Below, in pieces: positions 23,231 to 35,500 of a DNA stretch of 64,000 nt. The notes under the pieces are model-generated. The model was not told where the DNA came from and ran no database searches. It saw only the letters and a program-made list of their open reading frames with translations. The stretch is from contig JAAROD010000076.1 of NCBI GenBank assembly GCA_012274445.1, positions 248,001-312,000 on the forward strand, given 5' to 3'. The stretch comes from Sclerotiophoma versabilis. Lineage: Eukaryota > Ascomycota > Dothideomycetes > Pleosporales > Didymellaceae. Made by a program: the position numbers and the translations under genes. Numbering within the stretch: the stretch's first letter is position 1; the number at the start of each line of letters is the position of its first letter.

Positions 23231-23302
23231 TATAATAGGCTAAGCTCTAAGTATACAGGACTATACACTAAGCCTGTCTACGTAATTACATAGCATAGCT
23301 TA
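23231..23302 (+). repeat. Fragment matching the start of the Gypsy-2 element
   Basis: TATAATAGGCTAAGCTCTAAG and the following 50 bp match 55117-55188, with differences that are nearly all C/T or G/A. In both places the fragment follows Gypsy-1 LTR sequence. It is probably the beginning of a Gypsy-2 LTR. Confidence 0.6.
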
Positions 23303-23363
23303 TAGTAGAGGCTTAGTAAAAGTAATTCTCTTACCTATTAATTCTTTTACCTATAGAGTATAT
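23303..23363. repeat. Orphan terminal inverted repeat of Fot1-like element
   Basis: TAGTAGAGGCTTAGTAAAAG through GAGTATAT matches the right-end inverted repeat at about 42,680-42,741 and is followed by TA. No transposase is attached on its left, so this is a broken-off end. Confidence 0.75.
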
Positions 23364-26300
23364 TATATAGTATATAGAAATACTACTCTTATAGTATTAT
23401 ATTTAACCTTATTAATTAAGTTTATATTTAGAATCTTAACCTAACTCTTAAGCTAGATAGTCTACTCTATACTACTTATTATTACTTTCTATTATTATAG
23501 TATTTTTTTAAGTAATAACTCTACTTAATCTACTATGCGCTGTTTATACCTAAGAACTAATAGAACTAGTACTTATAGTCTTTAACTATAGTATAACTTT
23601 AATATTCTAAACACCTTTAATATAAGTAATATATTAGAAGATTATACTACTTCTAGTAACTCTACTAATATACGCAACTTAGCTAGCTTTAAGGTTACTA
23701 AACCTAACCTCTATAATAGAAACTATTCTAAGCTTAAGAATTAGCTTCTTTAGTTTAACTTATTCTTTACCTTTTAAGGTATATCTATTAAAAAAGAAAA
23801 TATAGTTAAGTTAGCTATATTATATATACGCAGTAAAGCTTTTAAATAGATTTAGCTCTTTATTTAGAATAAGATAAGTAAGACTTTCTTCTTTAAAAAT
23901 AATACATAGCTTAATAACTTTATAGAATCTAAGATTAAAATCTAATAAATCTTTAAAGTTATTAATAAACTTATTATAGCTAGGTATAATATCTAGACTA
24001 TTTAGTAGACTATATTAGTTATAGACTATACTACTAATTTATAAGCTATTACTTATAATACTAACTAGAATAATACTACTCTAATAACTATATTTAAGTA
24101 GAGTTTAAAACCTAAGGTTAAGAAAGAACTTATATATACTAGTATAGTAATTAGAAGCCTTAAAGACTTAGAGTATAAAGCTATTAATATTAATACTTAT
24201 CTTTATAAGCTTTACTTAGAGTTAGAAAAGAACTTATAAGTATAAGTTATAGGTAATATAAATAACTACTTATAATTATATAACTAGTAGCATAATAATA
24301 ACCTATAGTAAGAAAACTAAGAAGAATATAACTACTACTAGCCTAATACTAGTTAATATATCTATAATAATATATAAAGTAGATACTTTAAATTAGAGGC
24401 TATAAACCTCTTAAACCTTAATAAAAAACTACTACTAGAATAATAGAATAAGAAAAAGAGTAGCTATAAGAAATATAAGTCTAGTATAACTTATTATAGG
24501 TATAGTAAGTAAGGCTACTATACTAAGAATTATTAATTAAAGAATAAAGTAGTTTAATAACTTAATATACTTACTTATAAAGATATAGATACTAGTAATA
24601 AATAGAAGGTTCTTACTAATAATATAGTATATCTTATAGAAGACTCTAAGACTAAATCTAATAATAACTATATTAAACTATTTAATAAGAATATATAGAA
24701 TGTTTAAAGCTAAGTACCTATACTATACTAAAAGTTAAATAAATAGTAGAAGCACCTATAGAACCTAGTAGAATAACTATTAGAATAGATAGAATAAGTA
24801 TATAAATAGAGATTAAAGGTACGTAAGTATAAACAGCCTATAATATTCTAGTAACTATATAATACTACTAGATAAGAAGTAGATATAAGTATTATCTATA
24901 CCTCTAATACTAAAGAAAGTTAGTATAATATAGATATACGTAAATTAAATAAGTATATAGAAATAGAATTATATTAGAGCTAAGATAACTAGAAAAGATT
25001 AATTAGAGTATAAAAGAGTTAATTAAGTTTTTTATTTTATTTCTATAGTAAAAGAGTAAAATATATATATATTTTACCTCTAGGCTAATTCTAGATTAGA
25101 GTAGAGCTAATTAATTATTCTTATCTATTAATCTAATCTTTCTAATCTACTTATATTACTATTAATAATTATATAATTATTAACCTCTACTATAAAATAC
25201 TCTCTAGAAATCCTAGTCTTTAATTAGTATTTCTATATTAGCAGGTTTATTATTATACCTTATTAATTCTATTATAAAGGTTTTTTAATTACTTTATACG
25301 CTATGTTTTTATAATTAGAGTCTAAAAGAAATTCTCTAATCTAGTTAGTAGGTAAATGCTTATATATAATAATAAATAATAATATATCTAATCTTTACTT
25401 CTTTTAACTTTTAGTCTTATAATTCTTATTCTTCTACTTATAATCTAGAAGCTAATTTCTTAATACTACTATTATTAATATACCTAATCTAATTCTCTTC
25501 TTTTAGTATACTATTAATATTTAGTACTAGGCTCTTAATTACTATACCTTTAGTATAATCTAGATTAATATACCTTCTAAGCTTCTAAAAACTCTCTCTA
25601 AGTATCTAATTAGTAATCTAAGCCTACTTAAAGGTTATACTTCTTCTAAGAAGATTAAAACTAAGCTTACCTTATTACCTACTTCTAATCTATACTAATC
25701 TACTTAATCTAGTAGGATTTTAACTAATTCTAATACTCTAATAATAGTCTCTTCTAGATTAGAAGGTAAAGATAATAATAAGATTAATCTAAAGTTAATA
25801 TTCTAGAAGTTCTAGTCTTAGACTACTACTTCTATAAAGTAATCTACTACTACCTCTGCTAATTACTTACCTATAAGTAGGATTAAGATTAGTACTTATT
25901 ATAATTATCTATATACCTACTACTTAAAGTACCTTATAAATAGTATTAGTAATAGTTATTATTATAATTAAATTTACTATTAATTATATAAAAGAAGTAG
26001 CTATTATATTAAGTATAATACTTATACTTATAGCCCTTTATAAGTAATTATTAGTCTTAGTTCTTTTTATCTAATTACTTATTCTTTATTTAGCTATAGT
26101 TCTTTCTATTCTCTAGCTTAGGCTATAATTACTACTATTAATAATAAGGTTAATAGAGTAAGAGATCTATTCTAATTTATTAATCTTTTTAATATATTTT
26201 AGGTTAAAGTTATTATTCTACTTATAAATACCTTATTTAAGGCATATATATAGGTGTCTAAAGAGGCTAATTCTAATCTAGTTAATAAGAATAAGGTTAT

Positions 26301-26419
26301 AATTAATTCTAATATTAATAACTTTAAGAGTAGTAAGAATAATTAGTAAAATATAACTAGTGCTCTCTAGAGTTTAGCTATAGATTAAATTAATTAAGCT
26401 ACTTTATCTTCTACTTCTA
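23364..26419 (+). mobile_element. Retroelement relic with gag-type zinc knuckle
   Basis: About 23,750-25,000 on the plus strand reads as a gag-like protein with many RIP-type stops. It ends in a decayed CCHC knuckle at about 24,489-24,535 (TYYRYSK*GYYTKNY, where Y replaces C). From 25,000 to 26,417 the sequence is C/T-rich on the plus strand and I cannot assign it. It may be the 3' continuation of the minus-strand Copia-2 relic across the Fot1-like insertion, because it sits directly at that insertion's left TA. Confidence 0.5.
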
Positions 26420-26485
26420 ACATACCTTATAGGCAAGCTAATTAATAGGTAAGCTAATTACTTTTACTAAGCCTCTACTAAAGTA
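26420..26485. repeat. Left terminal inverted repeat of Fot1-like A
   Basis: Contains a near-duplication (TAGGCAAGCTAATTAA then TAGGTAAGCTAATTAC) followed by TTTTACTAAGCCTCTACTA. It is the inverse of about 42,679-42,741. Confidence 0.85.
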
Positions 26486-27310
26486 ACCTCTACATACTAA
26501 TACCTTAATAATAACCTAATATTAATACGTTAAGAGAAGCCTAAATATAGCTTATACTTTAAGCTTTTAAATAAGATATAAATCTTACCTAGTAATATAC
26601 TATAGCTATCTATAAGGTACCTTAGAGTATACTAAGTATATAATATATAGAATAACCTTTATATACTAATTCTATAGCTAACTTATAAAAGCTAGATAAT
26701 AATAAGAAGTAGGTAATTATTAAATATATTCTTAAGCTAGATGCGTAAGGATTTAGCCTCTAGCTAGCAGATATAGCTACTATAGCTAATTCTCTATATA
26801 CTAAGTACAATCTAGGCTCTATTAGTATAAATTAGCCTAGTATATTTGTTAAGTATTAACTAGAGCTTAAAGTAAAGTTTAATTATAAGTATAACTATAA
26901 GTAAGCCTTTTATAAAAATTTAGAAGTTATATAGAGCTAGTTTAGCCTAGTAGCTAATATTAAAGCTAAGTATAGTATCTAGAATAAAATTATATATAAC
27001 TTTAATAAGATAGGCTTTATAATAGGCTAGATCTTTTTAAAAGTAGTTATTATAGCTTTAGAAAGATAAAAAAGGCTAGAAATAGTCTAGTAAGGTAACT
27101 AAGAGTAGATAATAGTTATATAAGATATTAATATAATAGAATAGGCTATTCTACTTATTATTATCTTTAAGGTATACTACTACCTTTCTAGCTAGTATAA
27201 AAAAGAAGACCTACTCTAGAATTAGGTTATTAGAGTCTCTAGTAATAGCTAAACTACTAATTAGCTTAGTCTTAAGTAGTTAGAGTACTTTAATATATAT
27301 ATAAAGGAGC

Positions 27311-27602
27311 TATTATATAAGTAAGCTACTAGCTTACTACTAGGCTAAGTAAGGTATTAGTATATTAAAGCTAGGTATTACCTAAAGTATAAGCCTATAT
27401 GCCTAAGCTTATAGCTAACTCTTAAGAAGCTTAGTAGTTAAGCTAACTATAGTTAAGCAGACCTACTACTACTTATAAGCTTAATTCTAGAGTTATATAA
27501 CTAATATTATTTTCTTTATATATAAATAGTTATTATATTTAGATAGATAGGCACTAATTAATTATTTAATTACCTAAGTATTATACTATAAGCTTATTAA
27601 TA
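27311..27602 (+). repeat. Copia-1 left (5') LTR
   Basis: Begins TATTATATAAGTAAGC (RIP form of TGTTATATAAG) and ends CTTATTAATA (RIP form of CTTATTAACA). It matches the LTRs at 41471, 49690 and 59535 (inverse). Confidence 0.92.
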
Positions 27603-30600
27603 GTTATAAGCCTAGCTTCTAAAGAGTAGTAGATCTCTCTATGTACTTAGCTAATTAAGCCTTTTAGATAGTACTTAACTACTTTAATTAAAACTTTCTT
27701 TTACTCTACTACTAAACTAAATAATAGGTAAGCTAGTTAACTACAGCTTATAAGCTTTATTAGCTATACTAGCTAGTGCCTACTAGCTACACTCTAGAAA
27801 TAACTAGCCTAATTAGTATATTTAGCTTACTTAGTATACTAAGCTACGTAATATATAGGATCTTATTAACCTAAATACTTCTAATATGCTAGGTATATAT
27901 AAAAGAGCCTCTAAGCTGCCTACTATTAGTTTAATTATAGAGCTAGAAGCTGCTAAGCATCTATTAACTAGCTTAACCTATAATAACTATCTGCAGGTAT
28001 AAGCTACCTATAGCTAGTCTACTTAACCTACTAAAGCGTAATTAAGCTCTAAGGTATATAACTATAAGCTTATAAAATATAAAATATAAATAAGTAAGTA
28101 GGCTACTAAGGTAGAGTATCTTTAGAAACTATAGAACTAGGTTAATACTATAGTAGCTCTATTAATTATCTTACTAGTAATAGTGCAGCTTATTACTAAT
28201 AATAAGACTATACTATAATTACTTATGCAAGCACTATACTAGAAGCTTACTTCTACTATACTAAGTACTAAGAACTAAGTTAGAGTAGAGTATAGAGCTT
28301 ACCTTAGAGCAGCTAGATAAGAATAAGCTACTCTATAAGACTAGTACTAGAAGTAGTTATACCTATATATAAGAGCTAAGTCTTATAAGCTTATAGAAGT
28401 TAATAGAGAGCTTATAGTTTAAGATTTTCTTAATATATTAGAGTATAGAATTACTCTAGAATAGGCTTATACTATATACTAAAGGATTATCTAGGATACT
28501 ATCCTAGGGCTTAAAACACTTAATTTAGACTAAGTAAGTAGAGTCTTTAGTAGCTTAATATATAAATATATAATTAGGTTAGGTAAAAACAACCTAAAGG
28601 TATTTATAATCTTTAGTAATTAATTAAATACCTAAGAAGCTTCTATAGAGAAGCCTAATAGCTTAAGTTTAAAATAAAAAAGCTATAGTTACCTCTATAA
28701 GACTAAGAGTTATACTTACTTATAGAAACTAACACAGTGCTAAGTACTTAAGACTATAGTAATAGGCTTATTTTTACTTCTATATAGACTAAGAGACTAA
28801 GCTTATTAGTAAATACTCTAGAAGCTTAATTATAGGGAGTTTAAAGACCTTAAGAAGAAAATTAAGCAACTTAGCTAGTACTTAAAAACTTACTACTTAA
28901 TCTAGGCCTTAAGAGGTCCTTAACTAGTAGATAGGATACTATAAGTTAAGTTTCTAGGTAATGTACAAGCAGCTCTAATTAACCCTAGGATAATAAGTAC
29001 TCTTAGTAACACCTAGCTAATAAGAAAAACTCTAGAGGTGTATAACCTTATAGATTTTAACGCTTATATACTCTCTAAAAGTATAATTCTAGATAATAGA
29101 GCTACTATATATCTAGTTAACAGCGCTAAGTACCTTATACCTAGGTCTTTCTGCCTATCTAATTCTAGTAACACTATAAAGGTAGGTACCTAAGCGTTTT
29201 CTATAGTAGGCTAAAGAGCTTATTTACTAAAGAATGCCCTTTATAGAAAGCACAGCCTATATACTAAAGACCTACTCTTTTAGAATATTATTATAGTTAA
29301 AGGTTTCTATATTAATATTATCTTAGAAGCTTAATTATAAGAAAAGAGAGTATAGTACCTAGAGCTTAATAGTACTCTATAGGTAGAATATATTAAAAAC
29401 CTTAATATAAGTATTATATATACTACTCTATAGTATACTTATAACCTTACTTTTCTTAAATATATACCTCTTTCTTACTATTCTATAAGCCTTCTAAATA
29501 TAGTAATAATAAAATAATTATATAACTCCTATTCTTATAGCTTAAGTAAGTGCCTTTAGTATACTAGAGCTACCTACCTTAGCTTAAAAGCTCTATAAGT
29601 ACTTATAAAGCGTATATATAGTATATATATAGCTAGAGTACTTTAGAAGAATTATAAGAGTTATATAATAACCTATACTAAGTAAGTAGTATTATAAAGA
29701 AAATATAAGAAACTAGCTTACTCTTTTTAGTAAATTAGCTAGAACCTATTTAATATGCCTCTAGGCTATAGAGGTAAGTTATAGATACTTTTAATTAAGG
29801 AGTACTATAGTAGAAAGCTCTTTATATACCTGCTATAGAGAAAGACTTAAATTAAAATTCTCTAAGTCCTTACTAATTTTTTAAGCTAGGTAGCTACTTA
29901 GTATAAGCTTAAAATCTGCAAGATTAGCTAAGATAATAATATAACTATACTCTTATAGTAAGAGAGCTCTATATATAAGCGCTAGGCACTTAATATAGAG
30001 ATTAATATTAAGTATATACCTTTCTATATATATAAGCTAAATAGTATAGTAAGGAAAAGTAAATAGAAGATAATTACTAAGTTAATAAAAATAAGAAGCA
30101 GTGTAAACCTACCTAAGAAGCTCTAGCTAGAGTTTATTATAGCTACTGCGTAGCTCTATAATATAAGTCCTATATACTTAAATAAGCTATATAGCCTAAA
30201 TAAAGAGCTTAATTAGTAGTTTACGCAGTACTTTTAATAGTACTAACCTAAGTAGGTAAGAGTACTTATAGCTAATCTAAGACCTAATTAGAGCAGAATA
30301 TATATATATAGCTGCTAAGCATATCTCTTAAATAGAGAATAAGTAGCTAGCTATAATAGAAGGAGCTTTAAAGTTACTTTAAAAGATTATATTAGTTACC
30401 TTATTAGTTATTAAGCTTCTAATATATACTATATATAGGTACTCTAACTTAACTAGGTAATTATAACACGTAATATAACCTTTAATAAGAAGCTCTTTTA
30501 TAACTAGGTTAATAAGTTAACTATACTTCTAGTTATAGAAGTAGTAGAGGTTATAGAAGTCCTCTATAAGCCTAGTAAGATAGTAGATATAAAAGAAGTA

Positions 30601-31427
30601 ATTAAGCTTTCTATTACTAAGAGAGAAGATTTATTACTTAAATTACTCTTTATATAACAGCTTAAGGGTAAGCTTTTAGGAGAAGCTTAATTAGTAGAAG
30701 GCTAGCCTAGTAATAAGTAAGCTTCTAAGGTAGAGACTACGTAATTAGTTAGCTTAGCTAGTAAACTAATCAAGATCTGCATAGAGTGCTAAGAACTAGG
30801 CCTTTTCTCCTCTAACCTAATACTAGAACCTAAGTAGCTAGTAGTAGGCAGAGAAGCTCCTATAGAAGAGCACCTGTCTAGAAGCTTATAGAAAGTATAC
30901 TCTACTATTAAAGAAAAGAGCTCTCTAGTAGGTAATAAGAATTATAATAATCTACTAATAAGAAGACCTAACTCTCTAATTATTCTTATACCTTCTTAGA
31001 GATTAATAAGAGTAGGTAAACTAACTATAAGCTGTGCTAATTAGTATAGAACTATTAGCCTACTAATATAATTAAGCTGCAGGCTACGTAACTAAGAGCA
31101 TAATAAGCTTAGAGAAGATAATAGAGTAGGTATATATACTATAATAAGCTTAATAGAGTAAAATAGTTATCTTTAGCTACTTAGAAGCTTATTTAATTAT
31201 ATAAATAAGTATAGAAACTAGAAAAGAAACCTTATTCTAATCTATACAGTTATTATAGCCTTAGTAATAAGATTAGAAAAACTATTAGCTAAAAATAAGT
31301 AGTAGGTATACTATAACCAGCTTTCTCTAGTTTCTAATATATAGAAAGAGCTTACTAATTACCCTCTAGGTACTCTATTCTGCTAGGCCTATATAAAAGA
31401 GATTATAATACTTACTAAGAAAAATAC

Positions 31428-31926
31428 TGTTAAAGTTATACTTTTAAGCAAAGCTTATAAGCACTATTTGTATTAGTTCTTAGAGATAAGCGCTAGTACA
31501 GGATAGTCTATAAGGGTTAAGGTTATTACCTAGTAAGACACTATAATAATAGAGGGTAATAATAAGTAGTATAGAGTAGACTATCTAGCTTAAGAGTTAG
31601 AGTTAAGATTCTAAAGACAAACTTAATTAACTAAGTTAAATATAAACTATAAGGGTTGTGTTCCTACTAACTATATACTTGCTAGGAGATAATGCTTATT
31701 AATAAGTAACTAGGGTTAGTCTAATAAAATATATAGCGTTGCTTATTAATAAGCAATAACATATAATACTTATTAATAAGTAAGTTATATATATTATGCT
31801 TACTAATAAGCATGTCACATAACTATGCAAAGAGAGGTCCTTCCTAACTCTGTCCCTAGTTTATAAGTAAGGGCTGTAGTTAGCTACTTAATTACTATAC
31901 TACTTTGCCCGCACAGGATTATAACA
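31428..31926 (-). repeat. Gypsy-1 copy 1 left LTR (3' LTR of the element)
   Basis: 499 bp. It is the same length as the partner LTR at 37927-38425. By eye about 25 differences separate the two, all of them transitions, with no insertions or deletions. Contains four near-palindromes of the form RCTTATTAATAAGY. Confidence 0.94.
31694..31811. repeat. Four 14-bp palindromes within the Gypsy-1 LTR
   Basis: GCTTATTAATAAGT at 31694-31707, GCTTATTAATAAGC at 31741-31754, ACTTATTAATAAGT at 31768-31781 and GCTTACTAATAAGC at 31798-31811. The same series is seen in the other LTR copies. Possible protein-binding or hairpin sites in the element's promoter. Confidence 0.7.
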
Positions 31927-32076
31927 CTATCCTCCTCCTCCTTTAGGTTTGTCCTTAAACTATATAACTAGAATCTAGGCTTATATAAAACCGAGCTTAT
32001 CCCTGTATCTAGTAACTAGTATATTAAGATATCTTCTTACACCTGCAACCTTTAACTTAGTCTAGAAATTTATTAA

Positions 32077-32529
32077 GCTAACACTCCTGCTAAAGTCCTC
32101 TGTAACTATTATTTCTTTAAAGGCTATAAGTGCTATATTATACTAAATACTATAAAGTGTCTAAAGTGTACTAAGTGCATAAAGGCTAGGAAGCCTTATA
32201 TTAACATGTTATAGAAGTTGCTAGATTGTACTTGCAAAGAGTATAAAAAGAAGGTAGAAGAAGATAAAACCTTATTAGCAACTGTTATTGCGCGGTTGTT
32301 ACAAAATAAGAAGATTCTAAAATAAGCTAAGAATTGCGCGTAGCAAAAGGCGCTGTATATAGTAAATAAAATAGCTAAATTAGGAGAACTAGATCTTACT
32401 AAGAAGATAGATTATCTAGCAGCATTAATAGGCATATATGCCTTGCCTGCAACCTAGGCTACTCTTAGGCTTATTAAGAAGTCTATTATAAACTATAGTA
32501 CCTCTGTACTAATTAGTAGCAGTTTATAA
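32077..32529 (+). pseudogene. Antisense Cys-rich/coiled-coil ORF inside Gypsy-1
   Basis: It lies between the polypurine tract/left LTR and the end of pol, on the strand opposite gag-pol. One frame of 150 codons runs with only four internal stops, all explainable by RIP (TAG or TAA). It reads LCNYYFFKGYKCY, then KCLKCTKCIKARKPY (clustered cysteines), then a charged helical segment (EYKKKVEEDKTLLATVIARL) and KIAKLGELDLTKKIDYL. The frame continues upstream to about 31,930 through further RIP-type stops. Cysteine cluster plus coiled coil suggests a small nucleic-acid-binding or DNA-directed protein. I cannot name a family with certainty. Confidence 0.6.
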
Positions 32530-35500
32530 GGTACGTTAGAAGTTCCTATATATTTTCTAATTCTAGGTAACCTAACTACTTAACTAGGTATTAAATACTC
32601 TTCTTAGTTCTCTAATATGTTATTATTTTTTTAACTTCCTACTTATTATTACTGTTAGCTTAGTAGTAGAAGTCTTTCTAGATTAGCATTCTTAGGTTAG
32701 TAGGTTCTAATAGTAAGACATAGAACACTAGATAGATCTTTGCATCCTTAGGTAGCTTAAGTTAATAGTTAACTAGGCTAATTTGCTTAGAAATAAAAAA
32801 TAGTCTAACTTTAACCTTATCTAGTTTTTTTATTACTCTTTATATTCTAAGATTTTTTATAAGAAAATAGACTTTATCCCCCTCTTTTAGCTAAGGTGCT
32901 ATTTTTTATTTCTAATTAATATATAAAATAGCTTGTTCCTAAGCTTATATAATGTTTTTAAGTAATTTCTAGTATACTTTCTTTAGTCTAACTGCTAAAG
33001 CTATTGCTAATTCTGTCTAAATAGGGTAATTAAGAGATTAAGTAAAGAGATTTAGGTGTCTTCTGTAGTTTACAAAGAACAGCATTATACCTATTGCTTC
33101 TAATAACTTATTATTATATGCAATTTATACTATAGGTAATAGTAAAACCTAGTTGTTTTGTTTCTAGTTGCTATAAATCTAAAGGTACGTTTCTATAGTC
33201 TAATTCGTTCTTTCTATCTATCTATCTGTCTATAGATAATAGGCTGTAGATAGCTTTTTCTTAGTACCTAATATAGTAAGTATTATAGTCTAATAGTTTA
33301 ATATAAAAAGCTTATCTCTATTACTAATAATTAACTTAGGCATTCTGTAGTAGCAAATGATCTAATTAATAAATACTATAGCTAGCTACTACACAGTATA
33401 GCTGTGTCTAAATAGTATTATTTTAGCATATTTAGTAAATTAATCTACTATAACAAAGATTAAGTTATAAGTATATCCTATAATAGAGTCCTTAGAGAAT
33501 AGTAGCTGCGTAATAAAATCTATTATAATATTTATCTATAGTGCTGTAGGTAGCTTTATTACTTATACCTCTCTATACTTAGTATGTATACTATACTTAT
33601 TCTATTAGCACTGCACGCAGTTCCTAATAAACTTAGTAACCTTATTCTTTATATTAGGAAACTTATAATATTATTTAATAAGTTCTATAGTATAGGTAAT
33701 ACTAGAGTGTCTATATAGCGCATTGTTATAATATCTTAAGATAACTTCCTCTTACAGTTTCTCTAGTACTTACTTTAGAATGCGTTATTCCTACTAAACT
33801 TACATTACTAGATTAAGCTGCTGTGTTAGTCCTAAAGACCTATCTTTATTAACTCTAAGAATAGCAAATTTATTAATTGTCTTTTCGCCTGCAAGATTAT
33901 AGTATTAGCTAAGTACGTCTGCTCTGCTATTTTCTTTCCCTAGCATGTACAGAATCTTAAATTTGTACTAACTAAGTATTTCTAACTAGCGTACTTATTA
34001 TTAGTTTAGAACCTTAGTAGTAGTAAAATATACTAAGTTCTTATAATCTGTGTAGATAGTAAGTTCTAAGCAGCTTTCTATATATACTCTTTAATATTAT
34101 AATATATTAACAATAGCTATAAGCTCCTTATTATATATATTATAACGTTCTTCTAGTACTGTAAACTTCCTTAAATAGTAGGTAACTAGGTGCTATTAAC
34201 TGTCTTGTTCTTAAGTAATACATGCTTCTAATACTAAATCTAAGGCATCTGTCTTAAGGTGTGTAGGTTTACTACTCCTAAATATAATTAGTGTAGGAGG
34301 CTCTATGCATACTTACTTAAGCAATTAGAAAGCATCCTCTTATACTTATTCCTACTTAAAGAGTATATCCTTCTGCATAAGTCTTATAAGTAGTAAGGCC
34401 TTTATAGAGTAGTCCTTAATAAAGTATTAGTTAAAGTTAATAAACCTAAGGAATTCTTAAATTCTCTTAACTTTAGTAAGTGTTAGCTAATCCTTTACAA
34501 CCTAGATTTTCTTTTTACTTATCTTAACTCTATATCTTTCTATAATATAGCTAAGGAACTCTACTTCTTCCTTATACTATTTACACTTCTCTAGCTTTAG
34601 CCTAAGATCTGCTATTACTAAGTATTCTAATACTTATTACACGTAGACCTTATATTCTTCTAGTATCTTACTATATACTAGGATTTTATTAAGGTATACT
34701 ACTACTATAATATCTAGGTATGCTCACAGCACATTATTAATTAGTACCTAACATACTACTAGTGTATTAGTTAGCCTAAATAGTATAACTATATACTTAT
34801 AGTAACTATAACAGGTTCTAAATACTATCTTCTATTCTTTACCTTTCTTTATGCATATAAGGTTATACACTCTGCGTAAGTTAAGTACAGTAAAGAACTT
34901 TACTTCTAATAACTAGTCTTATAACTTAGATATATTAGGTAGTAGATAATAATTCTTAATAGTAATATTATTTAACTTCTAGTAGTTAACGCAAAGCCTT
35001 AGCTTACTGTCTTTCTTTAGTATAAAAAGAATAAAGAATCCTGCTAGAGATTTAGATTTCCTAATAAATTCTTTTATAAGGTTCTCCTTAATGTACTTAC
35101 GTAGTATCTTAAGCTCTTTCTTAGATAACTAATATATAGGCCTAAAGGGTAGTTCTTTCCCTTCCTTAAGTTTAATCTTATAATCCTAGAGTTAATGCTT
35201 AGGTAGCGCTTTTACAGATAACTCTTCTTTAAATATCTAGGTGTACTGTCTATACACATCTAGTATACTAGAAGGTACACTCTTATTCTCCTTAACTATT
35301 ATAGAGAGGCTTTCTTTATCTATATAGTTAACTACTCTACCTTAGCACGTCTTATATATTAAAGAAACATTATTAATCTTCTTCTTATCTACTAGTTACA
35401 GCACGCACTGCGTAGGCTTTAATACACTAGTGCTGTATTTATATTATCTTAATAAAAGTCTTTTCTATATCTAGTCTATCTCTAGATTATGCTTTTATAA

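Noticed and set aside
33220..33250. TCTA-type microsatellite as an independent repeat locus
   Set aside because: It is part of the Gypsy-1 pol region and recurs at the same element position in copy 2 (about 49,982).
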